DNA from: CAYRXM01 sp964449465
Lineage (GTDB): Bacteria; Chloroflexota; Anaerolineae; JAFGEY01
Direction: 5' to 3'
DNA length: 64,000 nucleotides
Assembly (NCBI GenBank): GCA_964449465.1
Contig: CAYVBK010000009.1
Coordinates: forward strand, 1-64,000
This document shows positions 7,661 to 15,282 of the stretch, in pieces; positions within the stretch are counted from its first letter, which is position 1, and every line of letters starts with the position of its first letter. The translations under genes were made by a program, and so were the position numbers. Under the pieces are notes generated by a model, which did no database searches, was not told the origin of the DNA, and worked only from the letters and a program-made list of their open reading frames with translations.

Positions 7661-10582
7661 TTACTGCTCTGTGAGCGCCTGAAGCACATTGGGCTCTTGA
7701 GCCACCCATTCGGCATACACCTGGGCAAAATCACGAGCCTGCTCGGCATCGAGACCGATGGTCTCCCGGGCGACTTGTTCGGCTTGATTGCGGAGCGTGT
7801 GCATGAACCGGCCATCCAGTACTTGGTTTTCAATTTCGGCCGGCGACAGTGTTTTGCGCAGAACATCGGTTGTAACACAAGAGATTGCCAATATCTCCAT
7901 CGCTTTGATGTCATCTCCCTGGCCAAGCTGCGCCGGCACGAATCCTCTTTTCAAGTTCAAGGTCGGCCAAGACATCAACCGTTCCATAAAGGCTTCTGAA
8001 ATTTTGTGAATCTCGTCTGCCAGCTGCGGCGCTACCTTTTCAGCCAGAAAACGTGCATAGCCGAACAAACTGATTGTGCCAGTAAAAGTCGACATCCCGA
8101 TCTGTTTGCGCAGCAATTCAGCAGCTTGTGCATATTCGGGCGGTATGGCCAGGGCATGTCGCAGAGCTTTTTGATCCTGGTTTTGCATATAACAACTCCA
8201 GGCCAGCCCAATCAAGGCCACAGCCCGGGAATGGTCGTGGTCTATGGCAGTGGCCGTCGAAAGCGCATGTTGATACGCTGATTCAGCTTGAGCATAGAGA
8301 GCGGTTTCCAAATAGAGGTTGCCCAGCTGCAGCCACACGTCTGAGGCTACACTCGATTCCGACCGAATCAAATCTTCCAACAGTTGAATTGCGTCCGACC
8401 TCAAGTTCCACCTGCCATACACCTGGGCCATCAAAAAGGTCTTGGCCGATCTGCCCAGGGGCAGTGATTGTATCTCGGCCTCTGCCTGTGCGATCTGGTC
8501 CAATTCGGCTCGATCGAGCAGCCAAAATATGCCAAGATCGGGAGGCAGGGCAACATCCATCGCTTCCAACCTCACCGTGTTCACCCCTTCAGACCCGAGC
8601 GATGGGGCATTTTGAGGGTAAGCGAGATGGGTTGCTCTCGTTTCTCTGTGCCAGGTTTGCCCATCTGTGGTCTTGACCGAAAGGCGATAGCCCGCCGCGC
8701 CGCTGATCGGTTGCCAGTAAAAATCAGGACGGGCTTGCCTGATCGCCGTGTTACGTGGAGAAAGTAAAATCGGCGCAGAGCTGCGCACGTCAGCAGATAT
8801 CTGATCGGCCGGCAAATTGACCGAGAAGGAAAATATGCTGGACAAATGGCTCAACTGCCTGGAAACCTGGTGGGTTAGCCGCGCGATGATGTGATTTCGA
8901 GGATTTTGACAATCGACCTGCCAATTTTTATTGGCCTTGATCGCGACGATCTGCCCGTTATGACAATGGACTTTGGCAGAGGCATCTTCATATACACTGA
9001 CTCGATCGCCGCAATGCAGATGCATTCCAAGTGTCGCCGGCTGCAAGTAATCCGAGCCCCGGCGGATCACCTTGACCTCGGGCTCGAGTTCAACGAGCGA
9101 GGCGCCGGCATGTTGTGCGTCTCGATTGGGATGGCAAGCGGCGCGTGGGCATTTGAGCGATGAATCCAGCAAATGCAGCATGATGGCGGCACCCCAAAAA
9201 GCGGTTTGCTTGGGAAGCGGCGCTTCGGGAACCTTGTCCAGGCTGCCAAATTTTAATGCGCCCAGCAGATACAAAAACAACCCCTGATAATATTCGGCGT
9301 AATCCTGGACATGATTCAGATACCTGGCGGCCAGCTTGCGAATCTGGACCAGAATCTCGTAAGGCTTGGCCAAGTCAGGTATCCTGGCAACAGATGTGTC
9401 CTGGAATCCCTCTGCGTGGAGTTGAGCGAACAGGTCACAGAGCGTGGGGACCAACGCAAGGTTGTGGCGAGCAACGAGTTCTGGAATCAGCTCGGTCAGC
9501 ACGGCTCTTTCCAGGCAAAGCAAATCGTGCAGAACATGATCTTGGCGCGCCTCGGCAAAGTCAATCAAGTGGAGATAACGATCTCCTTCGATCAGGATAT
9601 TTTTCAAGTTCATGTCGCCATGGATGTTTGCGACTTTGACGTTGCGACGCTGGTTCAGAATGCCCGCCAATGCCGGCAATGGATTAGATAGACAAATGCC
9701 TTCAGGAGAATGAATGGTTTTATCGACAGAATTCGGATCCTGGCCCAGGATTTTGGCGGCCTGCTCGTATAAATAGCTGTCGCGGGTCTGGATCACCTGC
9801 CCTTCCAGCGAGTCGATGCATTCGTCGATCTGGTATTGTCCGGCAGCTGGCCATGACTGCACATAGATATACCAGGAAGTACGAGCGACATCTCGAGGTA
9901 AATTCAAGGTGGCGACGTGTTTTTGCAGGTCCACTTTGACCAGGACAAAACCCTCCAGGCGCACAAAATCTCCTTGTGCAGGGGGAGAATCTGGCAAGCC
10001 ATCCGCGCCGATACGCAGCGGCGTCACACCAGGCGGGACTGGTTTATGCTCGATGGTCAGATTGTGCGGCAAGATGTGATCGTAACCCGGCTGCCAATGG
10101 AATTCGGGAAAAGGTGTATTGGCGCTGGCGATCTGATCGAGCAGCTTGATCAGGTCGTTCACCACAGAACGGATATCCTCGGTTCGAGCGTTCTCTTGGC
10201 GGCAATAGTCATCCAACGTTTGCACCTTGAACATCTCTCCGCCCACCAGAGGATACAACAACGCCCCCCAGGCGCTGTTTGCTGGCAAAACGACACGCTT
10301 GACCTGGGCGGCCCGGTACACCTTGTCTTGAATGTGTTCTTGATAGGCCAGCCATTCGCGTTGCACCATGGCGGTCGAACCCAATTTGACGACGACGGAC
10401 AATTCGGACGCGCCGCTCTTGATGGGGTGGGCGATAAAAATCCGGCTGCCGCTAAAGCCGCCGCCCAATTCTTGTTTGATGACGATGCGTTGATAGTCGG
10501 GAAATGCCTGTTGAATGACATGCCGGATATCTTGAGACAAATTCAGGTTTGCATCTGTTTCGATTTCTGGGTACATGATCAT
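7661..10582 (-). CDS. Kinase-like (APH-fold) protein fused to beta-domains and TPRs
   Basis: A 973-aa fusion. Residues about 35-490 look like an aminoglycoside-phosphotransferase/choline-kinase fold: Gly-rich loop GGGFSGSRIF (40-49), Lys66 in VVVKLG, catalytic loop HGDMNLKN (321-328) and metal Asp341 in LIDFAEA. The active-site residues are intact. Residues about 505-560 resemble a FecR-like beta-domain, and 620-690 an Ig/fibronectin-like unit (PDFYWQPISGAAGYRL). Residues about 700-830 carry TPR-like helices. It resembles the kinase-like ternary-complex-associated domains described in NTP-dependent conflict systems; that assignment is from memory. Strong GGAGAGG site upstream. Second gene of the minus operon. 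Substrate unknown. Confidence 0.75.
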   Translation of the reverse strand: MIMYPEIETDANLNLSQDIRHVIQQAFPDYQRIVIKQELGGGFSGSRIFIAHPIKSGASELSVVVKLGSTAMVQREWLAYQEHIQDKVYRAAQVKRVVLPANSAWGALLYPLVGGEMFKVQTLDDYCRQENARTEDIRSVVNDLIKLLDQIASANTPFPEFHWQPGYDHILPHNLTIEHKPVPPGVTPLRIGADGLPDSPPAQGDFVRLEGFVLVKVDLQKHVATLNLPRDVARTSWYIYVQSWPAAGQYQIDECIDSLEGQVIQTRDSYLYEQAAKILGQDPNSVDKTIHSPEGICLSNPLPALAGILNQRRNVKVANIHGDMNLKNILIEGDRYLHLIDFAEARQDHVLHDLLCLERAVLTELIPELVARHNLALVPTLCDLFAQLHAEGFQDTSVARIPDLAKPYEILVQIRKLAARYLNHVQDYAEYYQGLFLYLLGALKFGSLDKVPEAPLPKQTAFWGAAIMLHLLDSSLKCPRAACHPNRDAQHAGASLVELEPEVKVIRRGSDYLQPATLGMHLHCGDRVSVYEDASAKVHCHNGQIVAIKANKNWQVDCQNPRNHIIARLTHQVSRQLSHLSSIFSFSVNLPADQISADVRSSAPILLSPRNTAIRQARPDFYWQPISGAAGYRLSVKTTDGQTWHRETRATHLAYPQNAPSLGSEGVNTVRLEAMDVALPPDLGIFWLLDRAELDQIAQAEAEIQSLPLGRSAKTFLMAQVYGRWNLRSDAIQLLEDLIRSESSVASDVWLQLGNLYLETALYAQAESAYQHALSTATAIDHDHSRAVALIGLAWSCYMQNQDQKALRHALAIPPEYAQAAELLRKQIGMSTFTGTISLFGYARFLAEKVAPQLADEIHKISEAFMERLMSWPTLNLKRGFVPAQLGQGDDIKAMEILAISCVTTDVLRKTLSPAEIENQVLDGRFMHTLRNQAEQVARETIGLDAEQARDFAQVYAEWVAQEPNVLQALTEQ

Positions 10583-10666
10583 TTCCTCTCCTGCAACAGA
10601 ACATCACTTTTTGTTTCCTCAGCCAACATGTATCTTGTTGCAAAACACATGGCGCCCATTCTATCA

Positions 10667-12067
10667 CTAATCGGGCCGTCCTTCTGGAAAGAATTGATAT
10701 CCACCTTCAGGATTACCCCGCCAGGTGACGATATATCGCGGCGGCGTCACATCGATTTTCTTGCGCAAACCGGCAACCAGCTGCTGAAGATCGTTGTCAA
10801 TCATATTTCCGCTGCTTTCTTCAGGCCATGTGTTGACAATCAGGTCGGTTTTGGTGTGCTGTTGGTAGGGATTTTCAACCAAAAAGGCCAACAGATTCCG
10901 TTCCAGCGGCGTGATGCCCCGCAGGGGAACTGGGCCTTGATAAAATTCATGTACCTTGTCGTCGAACCAAATCCGGCCGCGAGCCTGAGGCCCAAGACGC
11001 TTGACATACCTGGCAAACAGATGCCCCACAAGCTGCCATTCGCACCCCGTTCTGCAGCAAACCCCTTTCGTGGCCAACTGCGCCAGAATATGCCTGTGCC
11101 GCTCAACCAGTTTGTCCATCGCCGACAGCCGGGCGCATGGCTCACTCAAATCTTGCAATTCAGCGACTTGAGCAAGCACAAACTGCTCTTCCTGGGTCAG
11201 GCTGCCCCACATTTTCGCCAGGCGATGATCGATGCTGCGTTCCGAGGCCAGCACATCGCCCCATCGCGCGGGTTCTGGCAAATCCGGCGCATTCAGCCAC
11301 CAATGACAGATGGCTTTGAGTATGGCTGGAAAATGGCCGCTCAACTGTAACATTGTATCCACCTCGAGTTCTGTAGGGTACCGGCAAGAATGACCGATAA
11401 CCTGGGCAATCAATTGTCGAGCATCTGGACCTTCCATGGCGCCAACCCAACAAATCTGACTGTCCAAAAGCTCGTACATTTCCCCCAGCCTGGCCGGATC
11501 GGGCAAATAGCACACTTGCTGGCACATGCCGGCCAGAATACAGAGTGTGCCCTTAAAAGAATCCCGCAGTCCTCGCAAAGTATTGATCATCTGGGTCGTA
11601 GCCATCTGGCAAAAATAGTCAAAATGGTTCAGTACCAGGCCCACATGGATCTGCTTGTCTTGAAACATATAAAAAATGTCTTGTAATGCGCTTTGAGATG
11701 GGAAAGGATCTGGATTATTTTTGTTTTCCAGATACAGCCGGGCAATCTTGCCCGCCATAGACAGATCAAAGCGATCACATACAGAGTAAAAAGACCGTAG
11801 CATTGTGCGATACAGTGTGGACAAATCGGTTGAAGGAAGCATGTGCAGATCGACGGGCACGACAGCTATCCGGCTGGGCTGCGATGGCAAGTATGATTCG
11901 ATCACGTCAGGCCGGTGGCAAAAGAATCCCAATAAATTGGATCGGCCGCATCCAGCCAATCCGACGATCGATCCACTTTCTCCCTTGACAACCCATTGCA
12001 CCAAAATCTCGATCTCACGTTGGCGATATGTTGCAGAAAACTCGGTCCATGGACGATGCGCGTTCAA
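10667..12067 (-). CDS. AAA (Orc/Cdc6-like) ATPase with C-terminal OmpR-type winged helix, degenerate Walker motifs
   Basis: A 466-aa protein. The N-terminal P-loop domain reads GLAGCGRS (37-43): the Walker A Lys is replaced by Arg42. The Walker B segment LVLNHFD (144-150) has Asn and His where Asp and Glu are expected. Residues about 365-460 form a transcription-factor winged helix (PLRGITPLERNLLAFLVENP ... NDLQQLVAGLRKKID ... GNPEGGYQFF). It is likely a nucleotide-binding regulator that hydrolyses poorly or not at all. TTG start with AGGAGG 5 nt upstream. First gene of the minus operon and divergent from the sigma gene, so it may regulate its own promoter through the dyads at 12168-12220. 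Confidence 0.8.
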   Translation of the reverse strand: MNAHRPWTEFSATYRQREIEILVQWVVKGESGSIVGLAGCGRSNLLGFFCHRPDVIESYLPSQPSRIAVVPVDLHMLPSTDLSTLYRTMLRSFYSVCDRFDLSMAGKIARLYLENKNNPDPFPSQSALQDIFYMFQDKQIHVGLVLNHFDYFCQMATTQMINTLRGLRDSFKGTLCILAGMCQQVCYLPDPARLGEMYELLDSQICWVGAMEGPDARQLIAQVIGHSCRYPTELEVDTMLQLSGHFPAILKAICHWWLNAPDLPEPARWGDVLASERSIDHRLAKMWGSLTQEEQFVLAQVAELQDLSEPCARLSAMDKLVERHRHILAQLATKGVCCRTGCEWQLVGHLFARYVKRLGPQARGRIWFDDKVHEFYQGPVPLRGITPLERNLLAFLVENPYQQHTKTDLIVNTWPEESSGNMIDNDLQQLVAGLRKKIDVTPPRYIVTWRGNPEGGYQFFPEGRPD

Positions 12068-12161
12068 GGATTCCTCCTAATTTTTGCTCCATCCGGCTCG
12101 AATTTCAGGGTATGGAAAGCATTTCTTCAGCCCTTACCCAGTGACATCTCCAAGGCTTTGT

Positions 12162-12190
12162 TTTATACTTGATTCACCAAGATGGATCAA
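12162..12190 (-). promoter_or_regulatory. Sigma-70-type promoter for the minus-strand island operon
   Basis: On the minus strand, TTGATC (12185-12190), a 17-bp spacer and TATAAA (12162-12167). The start site would be near 12155, giving a leader of about 90 nt before the ATPase gene. Dyad 1 overlaps the spacer and the -35 box. Confidence 0.65.
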
Positions 12191-12220
12191 GGCATTCTTG
12201 AATTTCATTATTTTTTCAAG
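12168..12220. promoter_or_regulatory. Two tandem operator-like dyads, CTTGAW-N12-WTCAAG
   Basis: Dyad 1 is CTTGAT (12168-12173), 12 nt, ATCAAG (12186-12191). Dyad 2 is CTTGAA (12197-12202), 12 nt, TTCAAG (12215-12220), and extends to a 9-bp perfect arm (ATTCTTGAA/TTCAAGAAT). Same arms, same spacing, centres 29 bp apart. They sit between the divergent ATPase and sigma genes and over the ATPase promoter. A weak plus-strand promoter (TTGAAT-N17-AATACT) would overlap dyad 2. Confidence 0.65.
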
Positions 12221-12274
12221 AATACTACTAAATTATCTTACATATTGAGCAGCTACAAAGGTGGGACGTGATTA

Positions 12275-13048
12275 GTGAAAAATATATGGACAAATCTTTG
12301 TCAAAAACTGGTTCCCCGCATCCTTGAACAGCGAGACTGGAAATTGATTGAGGATTTGCCTGCTTTTGTTGCCCGCGTCAGTGAAACAATCGATCAGGGC
12401 ATCGTCCGTCAAAGGCCGGGGACATCTGCTGAAACAACGATTCAGCGGGCGACGGTGCATCTTTATTGTCAAAAACTCTACCAGGCCTGTCGACAGCACA
12501 ACACAGATGCTCAGCGCCGCGCCTTTGAGGAAATTGGACAGTATGCCCAAGGGATCGCGTGGCGGTATGAGCGAAACCTGGATGTGATCAGGATATGCGT
12601 CCAACAGACTTTGGAGATACTTTGGGAGAAACAAGATCAGATTCGCGACCCTGGCAGTTTGCTGGGTTGGGTGGACATGACCCTTTACCGCGAGATCAAA
12701 AGGTACCGGCGGAAACCATGCCAAAAACAAGAGACACTGTTTAGCGATATCACATCTGCAGATCAAGAAAACAATCAAGATACCCTTATGCATTTCCCGG
12801 CCAGATCGGGCAGAGTGTCATCACTCGATGACCTTGTCATTCGCCGAGAGTTGCGTGCCCAGTTTTGGCGTCAGGTACGGGAGGTTTTTTCTGGCAATCC
12901 ACAACAAGAAACAGTCATTGTCGGACAATATCTAGATGATCAAAGTCCGTTCGCTTTGGCTGAAATATTACAAACATCAATAAAAAGTGTCTATGTGATC
13001 AAGTGTAGAGCTTTGAAACGTCTGCGCGAAAATAAAATCCAGACTTAG
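12275..13048 (+). CDS. ECF-like RNA polymerase sigma factor
   Basis: A 257-aa sigma-70-family protein. Residues about 83-150 match sigma region 2 (RRAFEEIGQYAQGIAWRY, then ILWEKQDQIRDPGSLLGWV and a basic REIKRYRRK). Residues about 195-255 match region 4 (QETVIVGQYLDDQSPFALAE, ending KCRALKRLREN). The first 80 residues are an extra N-terminal helical extension not typical of minimal ECF factors. GTG start, AAAGGTGGG 9 nt upstream. Divergent from the AAA/winged-helix gene and related in region 4 to the 3341-4003 protein. No separate anti-sigma gene adjoins it. It probably directs transcription of island genes; which promoters it uses is unknown. Confidence 0.8.
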   Translation: MKNIWTNLCQKLVPRILEQRDWKLIEDLPAFVARVSETIDQGIVRQRPGTSAETTIQRATVHLYCQKLYQACRQHNTDAQRRAFEEIGQYAQGIAWRYERNLDVIRICVQQTLEILWEKQDQIRDPGSLLGWVDMTLYREIKRYRRKPCQKQETLFSDITSADQENNQDTLMHFPARSGRVSSLDDLVIRRELRAQFWRQVREVFSGNPQQETVIVGQYLDDQSPFALAEILQTSIKSVYVIKCRALKRLRENKIQT

Positions 13049-13110
13049 TGCCAGCGGACCTCTACACTCAAACCGGTCAATTGTGCCAGAAGACCATTGC
13101 ACTATTACTT

Positions 13111-13130
13111 GGGGCTTGATTATCAGCCCC
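13111..13130 (+). terminator. Weak hairpin downstream of the sigma gene
   Basis: GGGGCT, 8-nt loop, AGCCCC, about 60 nt after the sigma stop. No T run follows, so termination is doubtful. Confidence 0.3.
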
Positions 13131-13355
13131 TCAATATCAAGATTCCCAGAACCAGACTTATGGCATTGATCACCAGACTCAATTCGCCGCTGTGATATAG
13201 AGAAATTCTATGTCTGCGGCACAAGTTGGCCGAAATTGAAGACAACCTGGGGCATTACAAATTCCATATTGTTGTAACAATACAGCTTGTTCACAGGCAT
13301 CTCCTGTTTCGCATCCAACCAATTGAATGCCCTCTAATTTGATGCGTTGGATAGA
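13123..13355 (-). pseudogene. Frameshifted remnant of a small Cys-rich membrane protein
   Basis: On the minus strand a 58-codon open frame (13355 to 13179, no good start codon) encodes a Cys-rich stretch containing GCETGDACEQAVLLQQYGIC. Just before its stop, a shift to another frame gives ELSLVINAISLVLGILILRG and a stop at 13123, a typical membrane segment. Two halves with protein-like composition in adjacent frames suggest a decayed gene. It lies in the 320-bp gap between the sigma gene and the esterase. I do not recognise the family, and chance open frames remain possible. Confidence 0.35.
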
Positions 13356-13369
13356 TCAGCTACCATCCT

Positions 13370-14173
13370 CTACCACCCCATCCCCTCCAACCACCCACAG
13401 CACAGATCGGCCCACGTAGCCACATGCGCATCTTCGGGGGCCAGCCCCAACCCGTGCCGCCCCTCTGGATAAAAGTGCAACTCGAACGGCACGCCGTGTC
13501 GGCGCAAGGCCTGGACAAAGAGCAGGCTGTTTTCCACAGGCACGCCGGCATCAGCAACCGTGTGCCACAAGAACGCCGGCGGCGTCTGGGCATTGACCTG
13601 CTGCTCCAGTGACATAAACTGGAGCATGTCGGGCGAGGCGTCGTTGCCCAGCAGATTTTGGAACGAGCCGCGATGCGCCCACTCGCCCGACGTGATCACG
13701 GGATAGCACAAGATCAAGGCATCCGGGCGGCAGTCGGGCTGCGGCAGGCCATCCGGTGAGGCACAGCCCTTGTCCCAATGCACGCCCAGGCTGGCCGCCA
13801 GATGTCCGCCGGCCGAAAAGCCGCACACGGCGATGCGGGCAGGGTCAATCTGCCAGTCGGCAGCGTGGCGGCGGATCAAACGCACAGCCTGCGCCGCGTC
13901 GAGCAGCGGAGCAGGGTGACGGTGCGGGGCCACGCGGTATTGCACCACCAGAGCGTGAAACCCGGCCCGATTGAACCGCCGGGCAATCGGCTCGGCCTCG
14001 TGCGGGGCGCGAGTGACATAACCACCGCCGGGACAGACCAGCACCGCCCCGCGCGGCCGGTCGGCAGGCAAGAGATAGAGTTCCAACCAGGGACGAAAAT
14101 TGTCTGCGGGGTCAGAGTAGGGTGGCTGCTCTGACCACAACCACAGTGAACGATCATCACGATTCAGAGGCAT
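13370..14173 (-). CDS. Alpha/beta-hydrolase, acetyl-esterase/lipase type
   Basis: A 267-aa hydrolase. It shows the oxyanion loop GGGY (49-52), nucleophile Ser120 in GFSAGG, probable Asp208 in HTVADAGVP and His240 in EGRHG, the usual triad order of the BD-FAE/acetylxylan-esterase-like group. It probably removes acetyl or other short acyl groups from carbohydrates. No signal peptide, so intracellular. The ATG at 14173 is preceded by AAGGA at the right distance. A longer frame to 14320 runs through repeat sequence and is not used. Substrate not deducible. Confidence 0.85.
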   Translation of the reverse strand: MPLNRDDRSLWLWSEQPPYSDPADNFRPWLELYLLPADRPRGAVLVCPGGGYVTRAPHEAEPIARRFNRAGFHALVVQYRVAPHRHPAPLLDAAQAVRLIRRHAADWQIDPARIAVCGFSAGGHLAASLGVHWDKGCASPDGLPQPDCRPDALILCYPVITSGEWAHRGSFQNLLGNDASPDMLQFMSLEQQVNAQTPPAFLWHTVADAGVPVENSLLFVQALRRHGVPFELHFYPEGRHGLGLAPEDAHVATWADLCCGWLEGMGW

Positions 14174-14248
14174 ACAGACATCCTTTCCAATCATTCTGAA
14201 ATAGCCCGTTTCGGGCGCGAACACTCGGTCCAAAATACAGCCGAGCTT

Positions 14249-14287
14249 GCAAAACGTTGGTTTCGACAGGCTCACCCAACATTTTGC
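14249..14287. repeat. REP-like palindrome R4, copy 1
   Basis: GCAAAACGTTGG, an inner TTTCGACAGGCTCA, then CCAACATTTTGC: imperfect inverted repeat. A second copy at 58407-58446 is in the opposite orientation, and a shorter relative is at 59891-59925. Confidence 0.65.
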
Positions 14288-14298
14288 CTCAGCACTCA

Positions 14299-14342
14299 AA
14301 TTCTCAACCACACAGAACATGAAGGAAATTCAGATTGAGCTT
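14299..14342 (-). repeat. Degenerate fragment of element R1
   Basis: AACCACACAGAACATGAAGG followed by AAATTCAGATTGAGCTTG matches the inner right half of R1 (inverted) with several substitutions. It is an old, truncated copy. Confidence 0.6.
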
Positions 14343-14383
14343 GTTGCTCATATAAAACCCCGAAATAATCAGTACAGGTCTTG

Positions 14384-14504
14384 GAGCGTGCTGAAAAACC
14401 CTCTCACCACCAAGACACAAAGCATTTCTAGAAACTTGAAAGCATCGTAAACCTTGGTGTTCTCGGTGTCCTTTATGGTAAAAGCAGACTTTTTCAGCAG
14501 CCTC
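14384..14504. mobile_element. MITE-like element R3, copy 1
   Basis: A 121-bp element with imperfect terminal inverted repeats GAGCGTGCTGAAAAA and GAGGCTGCTGAAAAA, and inner arms of ACCACCAAGACACAAAG type facing each other. Related copy at 25832-25960. The ACCAC-AAG-ACAC arms and the CTGAAAAA ends recall R1. No clear target duplication here. The flanking stretches of this 14174-14679 gap hold only the other repeats and the promoter listed. Confidence 0.7.
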
Positions 14505-14590
14505 ATTATAGCACGGGGCATCCATGTTGCAAAGCAGTTTAGAGAGTGACGGCGAGACCGGCCCGATGACAGGCGATCCACACGCCGACA

Positions 14591-14619
14591 TTGTTGACTC
14601 GAACCAGATGTGTTATAAT
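14591..14619 (+). promoter_or_regulatory. Sigma-70-type promoter for the flavin reductase gene
   Basis: TTGTTG (14591-14596), 17-bp spacer, TATAAT (14614-14619). About 55 nt of leader precede the gene. Confidence 0.65.
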
Positions 14620-14679
14620 GGCGCAGTCGAACCGAATGGCCCCAAACCACTTTGCTAGAATATAAAAGGAGGATGCACG

Positions 14680-15267
14680 ATGAAAAAATCTCTCGGTCCC
14701 AAAACCATTCTCTACCCCACTCCCGTGCTGATCGTGGGCAGCTATAACCCCGACGGTCAACCCAACATCATGGCCGCGGCATGGGGCGGCATCTGCTGCT
14801 CGCGCCCGCCTTGTGTGGCCGTTTCTCTGCGTAAAGCAACATTGACATACGAAAATATCGTCGCTCGCCAGGCCTTTACGCTCAACATTGCCTCGCAGGA
14901 TTTTGTGCGTCAGGCCGATTACGCCGGCCTGGTATCCGGGCGGCAGGTGGACAAGTTTGCTCAGGCCGGGCTGACACCGGCTGCCAGCGAGTTGGTTGAT
15001 GCGCCTTTTGTGGCCGAGTTTCCGCTGATCCTGGAATGTCAACTGCGGCATACCATCGAAATCGGCCTGCACACCCAATTCATCGGCGAGGTGATGGATG
15101 TGCGCGCTGATGAGAATGTGCTGGACGAGCACGGCAAAATCAGCATCGAGCGGGTACGCCCGTTCCTCTTTGCCCCCGAAGACGGCGCCTACTATGGCAT
15201 CGGTGAGTACCTGGGCAAGGCCTTTTCCATCGGTCGCCAGGTTGAAGAGCAGACACCCAACGTTTAG
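14680..15267 (+). CDS. Flavin reductase-like FMN-binding protein (flavoredoxin type)
   Basis: A 195-aa protein of the flavin-reductase-like split-barrel family. Typical features are the N-terminal PTPVLIVGSYNPDGQPNIMA strand-turn, the AWGGICCSRPPCVAVSLR segment that lines the FMN phosphate, and FTLNIAS. Length and order match flavoredoxin/DIM6 proteins, which bind FMN and pass electrons or reduce flavins in the cytoplasm. AAAGGAGG lies 8 nt upstream. It has its own promoter, and the GT-C gene follows after 15 nt, perhaps on the same transcript. The electron donor is not evident. Confidence 0.88.
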   Translation: MKKSLGPKTILYPTPVLIVGSYNPDGQPNIMAAAWGGICCSRPPCVAVSLRKATLTYENIVARQAFTLNIASQDFVRQADYAGLVSGRQVDKFAQAGLTPAASELVDAPFVAEFPLILECQLRHTIEIGLHTQFIGEVMDVRADENVLDEHGKISIERVRPFLFAPEDGAYYGIGEYLGKAFSIGRQVEEQTPNV

Positions 15268-15282
15268 AAAGGAAGCCGCCCA

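Noticed and set aside
9917..11350. 477-codon ORF on the plus strand
   Set aside because: Antisense shadow of the kinase-like and AAA genes, which have clear motifs on the minus strand.
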